A DNA stretch of 64,000 nt from Epithemia pelagica (lineage: Eukaryota > Bacillariophyta > Bacillariophyceae > Surirellales > Surirellaceae), in contig OX337234.1 of NCBI GenBank assembly GCA_946965045.2, forward strand, positions 2,294,001 to 2,358,000, read 5' to 3'. The number at the start of each line of letters is the position of its first letter. The first letter of the stretch is position 1. Below the pieces are notes generated by a model. That model ran no database searches. It saw only the letters and a list, made by a program, of their open reading frames with translations, and was not told the origin of the DNA. The translations under genes and the position numbers were made by a program. Of the stretch, positions 20,348-31,126 are shown in pieces.

Positions 20348-20778
20348 CGTCCGTGTAAATTGATTTGTAAAGCGTAAAGCTCGAAAGTTGCTTATCTTAT
20401 GGACGGACCGAGCGAAAAACTAAACGTTGCTTCGAGGGAAAACTCTGTTGTCGGAATGATTACTTGGGGAATGTCCTCGTCGCGATCAGGAAACACCGTG
20501 AATGCCACCAACCACCAAGGTCAAGCTGGTTCAGGATTCCCTGAACGGCGTCTCCGCAGCGGTCTCTCGCCACTCGCCACACAAAAATGCCGCGCACCGA
20601 AAAGCCAAAGAAGGAAAGTGGTCGCGTCTGCAGATGACCACACTACCCAGAAGGAAAGCGGTGAGAAAGCTCGCACAGTACTCATCTGAACACAGTACCT
20701 TTACCAAACAGCCGACCATCACCGCTGCCCACAAGCCCAAGCCCCAAGCCCAAGCGTCCAAAGAAGAAGTCTCACAAA
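20348..20778. other. Divergent promoter region with several upstream ATGs
   Basis: About 430 bp between Ubc13 (-) and the alcohol dehydrogenase (+). Several ATGs (for example 20400, 20502, 20588) open short frames that end or overlap the dehydrogenase start in another frame. They may be uORFs or a non-coding leader. None has convincing coding character. Confidence 0.4.
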
Positions 20779-21924
20779 ATGGAAGCTGCCGTTTACGATA
20801 TCTTTGGAGGTCCGATCCACATACGAAGGATCCCTATTCCGGTCTGTCCCACAGATGGGGTCATCGTTCATGTAAAGGCTTCTGGCGTATGTCGAAGTGA
20901 CTGGCATGGTTGGAAAGGCCACGATGATGATATAGTACAACATGGTCTCCCCTTCACTCCTGGCCACGAATTCAGTGGCGTTGTTGTGCAGTTGGGGGCC
21001 AATCTACGCATGATGAATGGGCATCAAGACCATTCTGGTTTGAACGTTGGAGATCGCGTTGTGGTTCCCTTCATTCTGAGCTGTGGATCGTGTCGCTACT
21101 GCAGTGTGGGTCGTCCCACAGTGTGCCGCCATCAACAACAGCCTGGTTTCACGTATCCAGGATCCTTTGCCGAATATGTTGCTGTACCCCGGGCGACCCG
21201 GAATGTTCGCAAACTTCCTAATCAGGTATCTTTTGTGCAAGCAGCTGTCTTGGGTTGTCGTTTCACCACGGCGTATAGAGCAGTGATTCAACAGGGTCGA
21301 CTGGAAGCTGGAGAGTGCGTGGCCGTATTTGGCAGTGGAGGGCTAGGTCTCTCCTGCATCATGATTGCCAAGGCCCAAGGTGCGAGCCGAATTGTCGCAG
21401 TGGATATATCCGAAAAAGCGCTTGAAAAAGCTCGTCAGCTGGGGGCGACCCATACCATATTGGTCCAGAAACAAACATTGCGCGGGTCTCGAGATCAGGA
21501 TGAGTTTATTCAGAATCAAGTTATTCGTTTCTGTGAAGATGAAGGTGCACATTTATCGATTAATTGCACAGCGGGAGTAAATTCACAATGTGCGAATGCC
21601 GTTTACTCTGCACGGCGTACAGGGAGGATAGTTCAGGTAGGATTGCCGGTTGGTGAAACCACATCGTCCTCCTCGATAGCGACGTTAGGAATACCCATGG
21701 ATCGGGCGGTGGCCTTCGAATTGGAAATTCTTGGATCACACGGCTTTGATGCCCATGATCTACCCGCATTGTTGGAAATGATAGCATCTCAGTCTCTTGA
21801 TCCTAGTTTGTTGGTAGAAAGAGAGGTATCCTTATCTGAAGGCGCTCGGGCTCTGGAAGACATGGATCATGGTAGTCCGTTGGGAGTGACGATGATAACC
21901 AGTTTTCGTGAAAGCAAGCTATAG
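20779..21924 (+). CDS. Zinc-dependent alcohol dehydrogenase (MDR superfamily)
   Basis: Intronless, 381 residues, a usual length for medium-chain dehydrogenases. The catalytic zinc ligands are visible: SGVCRSDWHGW (Cys) and TPGHEFSGVV (His-Glu). The structural zinc loop has four cysteines (CGSCRYCSVGRPTVC). The nucleotide site is VFGSGGLGLSCIMIAKA followed by VDISEKALEKA, whose Asp favours NAD(H). The start is supported by the conserved first strand (AAVYDIFGGP). The substrate is not predictable; it is closest in character to the zinc-binding dehydrogenases annotated as AdhP-like. Promoter shared with divergent Ubc13. Confidence 0.9.
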   Translation: MEAAVYDIFGGPIHIRRIPIPVCPTDGVIVHVKASGVCRSDWHGWKGHDDDIVQHGLPFTPGHEFSGVVVQLGANLRMMNGHQDHSGLNVGDRVVVPFILSCGSCRYCSVGRPTVCRHQQQPGFTYPGSFAEYVAVPRATRNVRKLPNQVSFVQAAVLGCRFTTAYRAVIQQGRLEAGECVAVFGSGGLGLSCIMIAKAQGASRIVAVDISEKALEKARQLGATHTILVQKQTLRGSRDQDEFIQNQVIRFCEDEGAHLSINCTAGVNSQCANAVYSARRTGRIVQVGLPVGETTSSSSIATLGIPMDRAVAFELEILGSHGFDAHDLPALLEMIASQSLDPSLLVEREVSLSEGARALEDMDHGSPLGVTMITSFRESKL

Positions 21925-22105
21925 CTGAATTGTGCAGTATTCTAATCGAACATCATGTACATCAGATAGGATGGTGCTTGTGTCATTGAGTTGATTGTGG
22001 TTATACCTTTGATAAAACCCATCATGTCTCTAGGTGAAAGAGTGAGCATGGGCTCACTCAATGATAAGTTTTAAGTTCATTTTACCAGAATCAAACTATA
22101 TATTA

Positions 22106-24022
22106 CTACATGAGAGCCTCCAAGTCCAACTCCACACATGAGCTCGGGTATTGTATATCAAAGGTAGCAAGCACTTCCGGATGCAACATGCCGAACGTTC
22201 CAATAGGCCTGGGTTCCGGTGCCTCCGGTGTCGAAAGCATGATTGCGGCTGCGCGTCCCGGAAAGTAGGTCCTCGCGTTGGGGTCTTTTTCTCCATCCAC
22301 TGCTTCGATCTTGTACATCCATCCTTCACGGCTAACTCGATACAGTTCTTCCCCCGACCGAAGCACGTCTGTCCCCGCATAGTCAGGATCAGGAGCAATC
22401 TCGGTCAAGGTCATGATACGATCCACCAAGCCATGGATGATTTCAAAACCCGAAGTTGGCCCAGCATATACGGCACACAGGCGTCGGGCATTGCGTGCAC
22501 CGACAATGGTTTCTGCCACCTTGTGCTCACTATCAGGAAGAACTACTTCACTTATTTCAAACACCTTGAAACCAGACGAGAAGGAGGCCGATTTATTGTG
22601 CTGTAGAGTCTTGAGCAAACCGGGCAACAGAGTCGTCCGAACGACTTGGTATTCAACGTTCGCTGGGTTGGAAAGACTGACCGCTTTTGAGATGGGTCGT
22701 TTCAATGCCGTAAAGTTATCATGGATGCTACACAGTCCATGTGTCAGTACTTCAATATACCCTGCACGACCAATCTCTTCGCGCAACAAATCCCCAAACT
22801 GGTTGAGAGTAAACTCGCCACCCACCGTGCTCGTGGTTGGAATCTTTTTGACAATTTTGTTGTACCCGTACGCAATCCCAATATCTTCAGCAATATCGAC
22901 TGGGTGGAGAATGTCACTGCGAGTAGGAGGAACCGTGACGCGCAGAATAGTGTCTCCCTCCAAAAGTTCTGCAGGACCCAGCTGAACCTTGTTACATAGA
23001 GTCTTCATTTCTTCCGCTGAAAGGTTGATTCCAATCAAAGAGTTGCAAAATTCTACCGAGGCTTTCTCTTGACGAGTGGATAGAACTGGCGTTACGTACG
23101 ATGATTCAATCGATCCCGAGGCATCCTCGTACTGGACAGTAACGGGTTCCATAACAAAAGGCTTTTCACAATATTCGCTGAACATGGTAACCATGGTGTC
23201 GAGAACAATGTTTGCCTTGGTTAGATCCGTAGCAGTGCACTCTATAAACACATTTTTAGTGTCGAGCGTAATTTTGCTGTGATTGCCATTGATAATGGGA
23301 GGAAGACTCAGCACAGTATCATTGGAATCGAGAATGACAGGGTATACCGGGCTTTCCTTGATGATTGCAACATACGGCTTGAGGTGCTTGGCAGTAGGAT
23401 CCGTCTCGTAGAATTCCAGTAAATCGTTGGAAACAAATTCTCGATCATCTGGAGTGAGTGGCACAAACTTGATGGTCTTTGGGTCGCGTGCATCGTAGAC
23501 AAAGGGTGGCTTTGTGGAATCTAGATCATGCGTCCCAATGGCCACCAAAGTGCGCTGACGACACAAGTTGCGATGAAGTTGATCCTGCAAATCAATGAAA
23601 GAATTGTAACGTTCTTGGTTGAAGGTGACATTTCGTAGAACCGCGCAAACGACAAAAGGACGGATTTGGTCCGTATTGGGTTTCTTGACCGTCATTGTGT
23701 ACACTGGTTCGCCCGATAGATGATACGTCGGAGCTTCAATGTCGCCGAGAAAAACCCGAAGAGCTCGGCTCAGTCCTTCAACACACAAAAGATCGTATCG
23801 ATTGGCGGGTACATCGATTTTGTATACAACGGCATCAGAATAGGCCTCTAGTTGTTTGGCGGACAAGGTGGATCCACTGCTTTTCTCTGCTTCTTCGCGA
23901 TCTGATGTAATCTCATCTAGCTCCACGCCAAACTCAAAGCAAAGCTCGTCAAACTCTTCGTCTGTATATGTTCGCCCAACATGAGCGAACAAGATTTCCT
24001 TTTCTACGGATAGGGTCGGCAT
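22106..24022 (-). CDS. FARSB: Phenylalanyl-tRNA synthetase beta subunit, cytosolic type
   Basis: Single exon, 638 residues, close to the eukaryotic/archaeal-type beta subunit (about 590 residues). Beta pairs with alpha in an alpha2-beta2 enzyme that charges tRNA-Phe; it carries the B3/B4 editing and B5 domains. Seen here are YKIDVPANRYDLLCVEGLSR (typical of the eukaryotic N-terminal region), PPTRSDILHPVDIAEDIGIA (B5) and YQVVRTTLLPGLLKTLQHN. The catalytic-like fold is at the C terminus (GRAGYIEVLTHGLCS, GTFGMLHPEVLATFDI). There is no targeting peptide, so it is expected in the cytosol. The start at 24022 gives MPTLSVEKEILF, matching family N termini. Confidence 0.95.
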   Translation of the reverse strand: MPTLSVEKEILFAHVGRTYTDEEFDELCFEFGVELDEITSDREEAEKSSGSTLSAKQLEAYSDAVVYKIDVPANRYDLLCVEGLSRALRVFLGDIEAPTYHLSGEPVYTMTVKKPNTDQIRPFVVCAVLRNVTFNQERYNSFIDLQDQLHRNLCRQRTLVAIGTHDLDSTKPPFVYDARDPKTIKFVPLTPDDREFVSNDLLEFYETDPTAKHLKPYVAIIKESPVYPVILDSNDTVLSLPPIINGNHSKITLDTKNVFIECTATDLTKANIVLDTMVTMFSEYCEKPFVMEPVTVQYEDASGSIESSYVTPVLSTRQEKASVEFCNSLIGINLSAEEMKTLCNKVQLGPAELLEGDTILRVTVPPTRSDILHPVDIAEDIGIAYGYNKIVKKIPTTSTVGGEFTLNQFGDLLREEIGRAGYIEVLTHGLCSIHDNFTALKRPISKAVSLSNPANVEYQVVRTTLLPGLLKTLQHNKSASFSSGFKVFEISEVVLPDSEHKVAETIVGARNARRLCAVYAGPTSGFEIIHGLVDRIMTLTEIAPDPDYAGTDVLRSGEELYRVSREGWMYKIEAVDGEKDPNARTYFPGRAAAIMLSTPEAPEPRPIGTFGMLHPEVLATFDIQYPSSCVELDLEALM

Positions 24023-24450
24023 GGTCTACCAGATCAACAACGCTGTATACCTGGATGACAAACGACACACGACACCACACAAAAGAGCAAAAGTGCAAGT
24101 CCGCGTTTGGGCCCAAAGATACGCACTGCAGTCCTCCGGTTCTGTCTTCGTCCGTCAGACGTGTCGGGCGTCGTACAGACGACATCAGACCTCGCAACTC
24201 GCAACTCGCAACTCGCAATGGTGAAGAGTTGCCGTCCATCAGGTCGAGATCCATGCTGCATTGTATTCACCTATCCAGACAGAACTCTGTTCAAACGTGC
24301 ACTACGCCCAGTGCAACTACAGCTCGTAGGAGTGCAGATTCTCCTCACACTCTGCAAACAAAAGAGGGTTGTGCAGATCCGTGTCTACCCAGCTCATCTT
24401 TATCTCGGAACACCTGTTTTGAGAGCAAACGTAGTCTCATGCAGACGACT
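24023..24450. other. Intergenic region with a 7-bp tandem repeat
   Basis: No supported gene. It contains four head-to-tail copies of CTCGCAA (24191-24218). It lies upstream of FARSB, whose start is at 24022 on the minus strand. Confidence 0.45.
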
Positions 24451-24554
24451 CTAGATATCGTCAAAGTCATCATCATCGTCCTCATCAGCCCCGTTGTCAT
24501 AGAAGAAATTATTCCCGGCTTTCTTCTGCTCTGAATCCTTTTGAGAGCCTTTTT
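24451..24554 (-). CDS. Candidate terminal exon with acidic C terminus (uncertain)
   Basis: On the minus strand an acceptor-like CCTGTAG is followed by a frame encoding KDSEQKKAGNNFFYD and a tail of Asp/Glu ending DDFDDI before TAG (24451-24453). Highly acidic tails of this form are common in small eukaryotic nuclear proteins. The first exon is unclear. One possibility is 24643-24694, starting at an ATG that overlaps the ATG of the plus-strand gene and using a weak donor (GTTTTG), giving 51 residues in total. The family is not recognised. Confidence 0.3.
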
Positions 24555-24692
24555 CTACAGGTTTACATGAAAATCGACAAAACAACAACAGTCAGGCAAG
24601 AAGTGGAAACCTAATTTAACGTATTTGCAAATTGGACAAAACCAACATCAGCAAGGGAGGCGACAAAACCGCAACGAAGAAGAGGAAAAGCC

Positions 24693-25598
24693 ATGAATGT
24701 CGCGACTCTTTCACATTTTGAGAGTGTGAAAGGGACTGAGGCAAAAAAAGAAGACGAGGACTCCGCCACTGTCTACTCTATCTATTCCAACGCAACGACA
24801 GTGAAAATGAACAATCGTTCAGGGATTTTTTCTGGGCCGACAGTACCCAATGACGATCAACGTCGTCGTATCATTGCACGAGAAATCCAGCGTGTGATGG
24901 TCGATCAACAGCTCTCCGATCTCCGTCGCTCACTTGGAGATGACACATCGATAATGAACTTTTTCACAGACCGGGATGCACGATTTCCATCCAATGCCAA
25001 CAACAACGAAATCGTAAGCCTTGTATTTGAGTATTGTTTCGAGAGTACTGTTCCCGCTGCTACTGCCGTGGAGAATGCTCCTACCGCAGGTGCAGAGGCA
25101 GCTTCCCCTGGTAATGATATTGACAGCGAATCTTCCAAAACCACAAGCACATTGAGCTCGAAGTTTGCCAACGTCCCCACTGGAAATCTTGTTGACACGA
25201 CACCCGGGAACTTTTCCGTTTCGGCTTCGGTTGCTCGCCGTGCTGACGAATCCGCAGCTTCTGTTCCTGTGATCGATCCTGGTGAGACACCTACTCGACA
25301 AACTGTCGTTGAGCAAGTTCGATCCGGGGTTGCCGTGCTTGGTTTGAACACAAACAACAACCCTCCATCAATTTCAACAGCTGCTGCTGCAGCTGCTGCT
25401 CCTCCTGCCTTGGCGGAAGAAACTTTGGACGGTGGCGACTGCCGCACTTCCCTTAGACGTCCCATCGATATATATCCACGTGATGGTGATGGCGGTGACT
25501 CGTTGCGCACGGAAGACCTGACGTCAACGCAGGCACTCACTGATTCTGGAACTACTACTACTTGTAGCAAAAATGAAGGAGACGACGAGTCCAAATGA
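24693..25598 (+). CDS. Hypothetical low-complexity protein
   Basis: This intronless ORF of 301 residues starts in AGCCATGAATG. Only the first ~110 residues look foldable (DDQRRRIIAREIQRVMVDQQ, then SDLRRSLGDDTSIMNFFTD, then EIVSLVFEYCFES). The rest is Ser/Thr/Ala-rich and probably disordered, with an alanine run (about residue 230) and a polar tail. I see no signal peptide, membrane span or known domain. An opposite-strand frame of similar length exists (24905-25612) but looks like a shadow. Moderate confidence that it is a gene; no function proposed. Confidence 0.55.
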   Translation: MNVATLSHFESVKGTEAKKEDEDSATVYSIYSNATTVKMNNRSGIFSGPTVPNDDQRRRIIAREIQRVMVDQQLSDLRRSLGDDTSIMNFFTDRDARFPSNANNNEIVSLVFEYCFESTVPAATAVENAPTAGAEAASPGNDIDSESSKTTSTLSSKFANVPTGNLVDTTPGNFSVSASVARRADESAASVPVIDPGETPTRQTVVEQVRSGVAVLGLNTNNNPPSISTAAAAAAAPPALAEETLDGGDCRTSLRRPIDIYPRDGDGGDSLRTEDLTSTQALTDSGTTTTCSKNEGDDESK

Positions 25599-26603
25599 AA
25601 ACAACTAAACACATGAGGAGTACTTTTTGAGTCTCATTAGGAAGAACTCATGGTCGTGGTAATCTGAGTGTAAGAAGGATCATCTACTCTACCCGCCTTA
25701 TGAACAAATTCGTTCTCAAAAGAAAAGATCGACATCACGAAATTATTATGTGCAACTCTAGCCATCTTTCTGAGGTGAAAGGAACATGAACTTTGGTTCA
25801 AGAAGAACGGAAGCAACCTCAATTTTCGGTCTCTGCAGTATCCTTCTAAGTCGACGGCACGATGGCATGTCCAGGGCCGTCGCATTATTCGAGTCGTTTT
25901 TTGTAGTTTTGCCATTTGCTGCGTGGACTGGTCGTGTCACTTGAGAACAGAGACCATGGGCAGCTGATAACACTCCCCACTGACCGTCCGTCTCAAGCAG
26001 AATCCTGGTTCATGTCAAGCGTCGAGCAAAGCGATTATTCGATGACGGATTACACATGGAATATTCAAAACTGTTGAAAATTCAGGTTCCTCTGACCGTC
26101 CGTTCGACTTTCATCAGAGGACGCATTATTATGTTGATCATCGAAGGTATTCGTGTTTGCTTGGTTTGTCCAAGGCCACAAACTCCCGCCGTGGGGCCGT
26201 CCGTGAATCTTGAATCTTCAAAAGATTCAGGGGTTTTCGACTATTGCCCTGTCAGATGTCGCAGAAGTATAATATAAGATTCTGAAATGCGACGTAAACA
26301 AATAAGCCCTTCGAATTGGACTTCTCCTTCAAGGAGCTTAGTGTACGATTATTATTATTGCTGAGGAGAGAGTGTCCATTTCGCTCTTTGCCAGCTGTGG
26401 CCAGTGGACAATGGGCAGTATATCAGCAAGCGGGGCAATCGACACACTTGGCTTCGGATTCACCGTACAATATAGTCTGTTGATTGAGACCAACAAAAAT
26501 CCCGGTTGCGAGTTGTGAGTGACTACAAAGGAAAAGTGCTGCTTCTGCAAATCTTTGTCGCCACCACCAAAGAGCAGATCGTAAGATCGGGTTGCTATCA
26601 ACC
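25599..26603. other. Intergenic region (~1 kb)
   Basis: Several short frames occur on both strands, but none has a good start context, splice partner or recognisable domain. I see no RNA gene. The segment nearest 26604 should contain the PP2C promoter. Confidence 0.4.
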
Positions 26604-28356
26604 ATGGGATGTACAACCTCACAGGATGCTGTGGCTACCAAACGCCCAGTTACGGCGGTTGGTCAAACTGAGCGAATGGTAACGCGAGCCAAGAGAGCAA
26701 AGGCGAAAGAAAGCAGGCTTAGTGATTCTGTGCGCTCAAATACATCTCGTCTATCCAATGGATCGCGCCCTTTCAAGAAAGAAGCACCCGATCCCCCAAA
26801 GCCACCACCGAAGTTAGATGAAAGTGGTCACTTAATGCCAGACGAAGTCGTCAGAAGATCCATGTCGTCGGTTACTTCAAAGAGACTAGAACTGGGGACA
26901 CCAGAGCATCCAATATTCATTGAAGTGAGTCCATCGTCGGTCTCTCGTGTCGCCTGATTTTGGAATGCGTTCTGATATAAACTTTATTTCTTTATTGTTC
27001 CTCCAATTTTCCAGTACGCTCACTGGACACAACGTGGATACTACCCGGACGACCCACACAAAGAGAATCAGGATGAATTTTCAATTTCAACGGAGTTTGC
27101 GGGTGGAGATCGTGATGCCATGTTCGCTGTGTATGACGGTCACGGTAAAAAAGGTCATGATTGCGCTAGCTTTGCGAAAAAGAAGCTACCATCTACCGTA
27201 GCCAAGGAGATTCGCCAGGCCAGAGTGAACAAGTACAAGGCTGCTCTGAAACGAGACAAAGTTCCCCTCAAAGGCGTCAAACTTTTTTATCCCCCGAAAT
27301 GGCCTAAACTGAATGCAGACGAGTACAAAATATGCTGCGTAAAGGGCTTCATTGAAACCAACAGAAATCTTCACAAATCTGAGGTAAGGTTCGTTGCTCC
27401 TTCTCTAGATATGATGGATCTTGTCTTGACTAAGCACAGGTACTTTTCGTTAATGCACCTAATTCGTGATTACGTGCGGTCTTTTCCAGGTCGAGGACAA
27501 CATTAGTGGGACGACGGCAATCACAGCGAGTTTTCATGACTCACTACTCACCGTTTGTAATGTTGGAGACAGTCGCGCTGTTCTGGGACACGAGGTTGGG
27601 TTCCATGTAAATGGCACCACTAATGGGGTTGCAAATAGCGCTGGTGAAGAATCAAAGCAAGAGATCGGGGACGAAGAAGTAAAAACAACCCCATCTAAGA
27701 AGCAAAAAGAATTTCCTAAAGAGGGATCTCTGTTGGCCATCCCTCTCTCTCGTGATCAGACGCCTTACCGCAAAGACGAAAGAGAACGCGTAAAGTTAAA
27801 AGGCGCCGCTATCATGTCCATAGATCAAATTGAAGGTAAAGAAGAAATGCACGAGAACTGGGGCGATATGGTTCTCGGAGAAGACGTGGACATTCGCGGA
27901 GATCCCCCTCGAGTATGGGTAGAGGGAAAAGACTATCCAGGTACAGCTTTTACTCGATCGATTGGAGATTCGATGGCAGAGTCAATTGGTGTCACGGCGG
28001 AACCTGAAACATTGACACGGACAGTTACCTGCAATGACCATTTGCTTGTTATTGCGTCCGATGGTATTTTTGAGTTCTTGACCAACCAGGAGGTTATTGA
28101 TCTTTGTGCCAAATGTTCATCGCCAATTATTGCTTGTGAAAAGCTTGTTAAGGAGGCGTATAACAAATGGTTGGTCTACGAAGATCGCACGGACGATATA
28201 ACAGTTATTGTTTGTTTTCTGACCGTTGATATGAGGCCGGATGGACGAGAAGGCACGACAGAGGATCTGGTCGAGTTGGCTCAATCAATGTATGGAAACA
28301 AACCGGTACGAAAATCTCGCGGAGCGCAAGACAACCTTACAGCCGCTGCTGAATGA
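26604..28356 (+). CDS. PP2C-family protein phosphatase (3 exons)
   Basis: CDS = join(26604..26924, 27015..27383, 27490..28356), 518 residues. Donors are GTGAGT and GTAAGG, acceptors TTTTCCAG twice; both joins are phase 0. Mg/Mn-dependent Ser/Thr phosphatase motifs are clear: FAVYDGHGKKGHD, SGTTAITASF, NVGDSRAVLG, LLVIASDGIFEFLTNQEV and DDITVIVCFLTVD. The acidic metal ligands are therefore present. The protein begins MGCTTSQ, a good N-myristoylation site, suggesting membrane attachment. A Lys/Glu-rich insert of about 60 residues follows NVGDSRAVLG. The ~100-residue N-terminal part is basic and disordered. Substrates are unknown. Confidence 0.93.
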
Positions 28357-28999
28357 GACCAAACCGTATATTTCCGCAAGGAAAGCATCTGGCAGCTGGG
28401 TGGTCTGTGTCAAATCACTTACAATCTACGAGCCGATTCATTTCATTCCATTGAATCCTTTGGGCAGTGTAATACTTGTGTTTGGACGTAGGTGCGGTGT
28501 GCTTTTGTTCCTTTCAGTGTCAATTTATAAAGCGTACGATGTATGGTTTTATAGCCTCGTGAACACACGATTTCCAAAGAGTATGAATATCACGGACACC
28601 TCTCCCTCTCCCCATCGATACTACCTAGTTGCACTACGAGTCATGATGAACGAAAATGTGGGATCTTTAATTTAATCGGGATCATTGCCGGAAGAAGTAT
28701 TTGTGGATGCCACCGCCGTAGGGCTTCTGGACAAAGCGTGGATGTATTAGCATCTGTACAAACTTTGAAAAGGGTGTGCGTATAGTTTCCGCTACCTTGC
28801 ATTACGAGAGGGTTACTACTCTACTAGAGGAGTAAAAGCGTGGGGTAGAGGTGCGGTGCAATATCGGAGTCCCGGATTACAATAACGCGCATTCAGTCCC
28901 TCGTAAACGCGACTGCGCATGGGCAGAATACGTACTGACTTCATCCATCCATCACCATCAGATTTCAGATTTCAGAAGAACTGTCGAACACAACACATC
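28357..28999. other. Intergenic region between PP2C and RF1 genes
   Basis: About 640 bp holding the PP2C 3' region and the RF1 promoter. A short frame at 28241-28675 overlaps the PP2C end in another frame and is a shadow. Nothing else is recognisable. Confidence 0.4.
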
Positions 29000-30330
29000 A
29001 TGAGGGAAATAAGATTGACATGTACTCTGTTGACACTGATCTCGACACTAGCCCATGCTTTATTGCATCCACTAGTGCAGCATGGGTCAAGGATTTTGAT
29101 TTCGAATGAGGCTTCTCTCCGTACTGCCCGTCGAAATGGTTGTTCGGCACTTTCCATGGCGCTCGACGACTCCATGATGTCTCGGCTGGAAAATATCCGG
29201 CGTTCTTACATGGCGTTGACTGAGCGTCTGGCTGATCCAGACGTTTTTGCTGATTCCAACTTGCTGATGAAGGTCATGTCTGACCGATCGCAATCAGAGG
29301 AAGTTGTCAACACGTACGAAACGTACAAGAAACTTCTTGACGAGTTGGAGGAAGCCAAAGTGTTGTTTCAAGACGCTGGTGACGATCAAGAACTAAAAGA
29401 AATGGCCCGAGAGGAAATTAAAACGATTGAGCCACAACTGGAGGACCTTGAGGACAAAATCAAGATCTTGTTGTTGCCAAAGGACCCCAACGACAATCGT
29501 AATATCATGTTGGAAATCAGGGCAGGAACTGGTGGCTCGGAAGCCAGTATTTTTGCCGGAGATCTGCTGGATGTTTACCGGAAATATATCAATACTCTCG
29601 GATGGCAAGCGTCTGTGATCGACTCATCTGCTGGTGACGACGGGGGATACAAAAATGTGGTAATGGAAGTGAAAGGCGATAGTGTATACTCTCGAATGAA
29701 ATGGGAAGCCGGTGTACATCGAGTTCAAAGGGTAAGATTCGATCTCTCAACCAAAAGTAAACAAAATGAATGGTCGTTTACTCAATGCTTGTTCTTTTGC
29801 AGGTTCCAGCGACGGAATCGCAGGGTCGTGTACACACATCCACGGCCACGGTAGCCATTATGCCCGAATGTGACGAGGTCGATGTGAAAATCGACCAAAA
29901 GGACTTGGAAATATCAACAATGAGATCCGGTGGTGCAGGAGGGCAGAACGTCAACAAAGTAGAAACAGCAGTGGATCTTTTGCACAAACCAACCGGAATC
30001 CGAATCAAATGTACGCAGGAGCGATCTCAATTGAAAAATAAAGAATTGGCAATGAAAATGCTCATGTCAAAGCTCTACGACATTGAAAATGAGAAACGGG
30101 AGATGGAAGAACGTGCACGTCGCGGGTCTCAGGTTGGTACCGGGGGGAGATCGGAGAAAATTCGAACCTACAATTGGAAAGATTCCAGATGCAGTGATCA
30201 TAGACTGGGACAAAACTATCCTCTCCAACAGTTCTTGAATGGAGATCTTGCAAATATGCACGATGAAATGATTGCCAAAGATCAAGAGGAATTGCTCAGG
30301 GAACTCAGCGAAGAGAAAACGGCAGTTTAG
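29000..30330 (+). CDS. prfA: Organellar peptide chain release factor 1 (2 exons)
   Basis: CDS = join(29000..29731, 29803..30330), 419 residues; donor GTAAGA, acceptor TTTTGCAG, phase 0. It recognises UAA/UAG stop codons on bacterial-type ribosomes and triggers peptide release. The stop-recognition tripeptide PAT is created right at the splice ([14 protein letters not shown]). The GGQ motif ([15 protein letters not shown], about residue 290) and [13 protein letters not shown] confirm RF1 rather than RF2. The N terminus is a hydrophobic signal ([15 protein letters not shown]) followed by a Ser/Arg-rich stretch, which fits plastid import; mitochondrial targeting cannot be excluded. About 50 residues are extra compared with bacterial RF1. 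Confidence 0.94.
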
Positions 30331-30478
30331 AGAAAACGTCAGAGACGCACCCACGAGAGGCTTCCGCTACATCAGCTTCCGCTCTTTTGCGTTCCGTTTA
30401 AGCTAGGTATGATTTATATGTTCTCTTGGCTTTGCATCAACGTAATAATGAAAGAACACAATTGTGTTTCATGCAAGT

Positions 30479-30975
30479 CTAGTTCGTCGCCATAGCCGAA
30501 CCCAGGTTTACAGCATCACCACCAAAGTAATCTTTGAACTTGGGGTTGTGTTGAACTTGAATCATTTGATTGTATATCCCCATATCCATGTCAGCAGACA
30601 ACTCCCTGGCAACAAATAACTATGATCAAGCAACACGAAACAAATAGGATCAGAAGACAGGACCCGTGCGGGGACACTTGAGCTTTCAATCCGCGTTGAA
30701 CTAGGAACACCCACCTGAAAGTCCCCAGTCTCTGTAACTTGTCCGATCGACTCGAAGCACATATCAGGTCGATCAACCAAGTTTTCAGGAGGCTCTGCCT
30801 GTTCCAATGATACCTTGACGCGTCCTTGGTCACAGCAAACAAAGTCTATGCAGCCATCTTCGGCGGGTGATGTCGAAGCAAACTTTCCAACCAGACTCAC
30901 GATCATGCTGTTGAACTTTCCAGATTTCATCATAGAAGCGTTCAAGCGGGGGTATCCACCGTCTGGTTGCGTCAT
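30479..30975 (-). CDS. RPA3: Replication protein A 14-kDa subunit (2 exons)
   Basis: CDS = complement(30479..30601, 30715..30975), 127 residues, as in RPA3 families (about 110-125). RPA3 is the smallest subunit of the single-strand DNA binding trimer and holds the complex together. Exon 1 has PRLNASMMKSGKFNSMIVSL and VGKFAS (start of the OB fold), then GQVTETGDFQ. The intron uses donor GTGGGT and acceptor CAGGGAG. Exon 2 gives DMDMGIYNQMIQVQHNPKF, equivalent to the C-terminal helix of RPA3 that packs in the trimer core. Other acceptors (CCAG one step upstream) break the frame. Starts 151 bp from divergent MFAP1. Confidence 0.85.
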
Positions 30976-31126
30976 GGTGAAGAAGGTATTAAAGGCGGAT
31001 GGAATTTCTCTGATTCTGCGATTTATCGACAACAAAAGAAGGACCAAACTTTCCCGCCAAAAATGATGGGTCGCGTATTAGACGCGTAACGTTTTACACC
31101 AATTTGCTACGATCACACAGTTCACC
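30976..31126. promoter_or_regulatory. Bidirectional promoter RPA3/MFAP1
   Basis: Only 151 bp separate the start codons of RPA3 (-) and MFAP1 (+), so both genes must share this region. No TATA box is evident. Confidence 0.6.

Noticed and set aside
20502-20900. 132-codon frame upstream of the alcohol dehydrogenase
   Set aside because: It overlaps the start of a well-supported gene in another frame and lacks recognisable domains; could at most be a uORF.
24905-25612. Minus-strand 235-codon frame opposite the hypothetical gene at 24693
   Set aside because: The plus frame has better start context and more natural composition; the minus product is mainly low complexity.
30602-30714. Reading RPA3 exon 1 through its intron into a 161-codon frame
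   Set aside because: The read-through loses the conserved C-terminal helix; splicing GTGGGT to CAGGGAG restores it.
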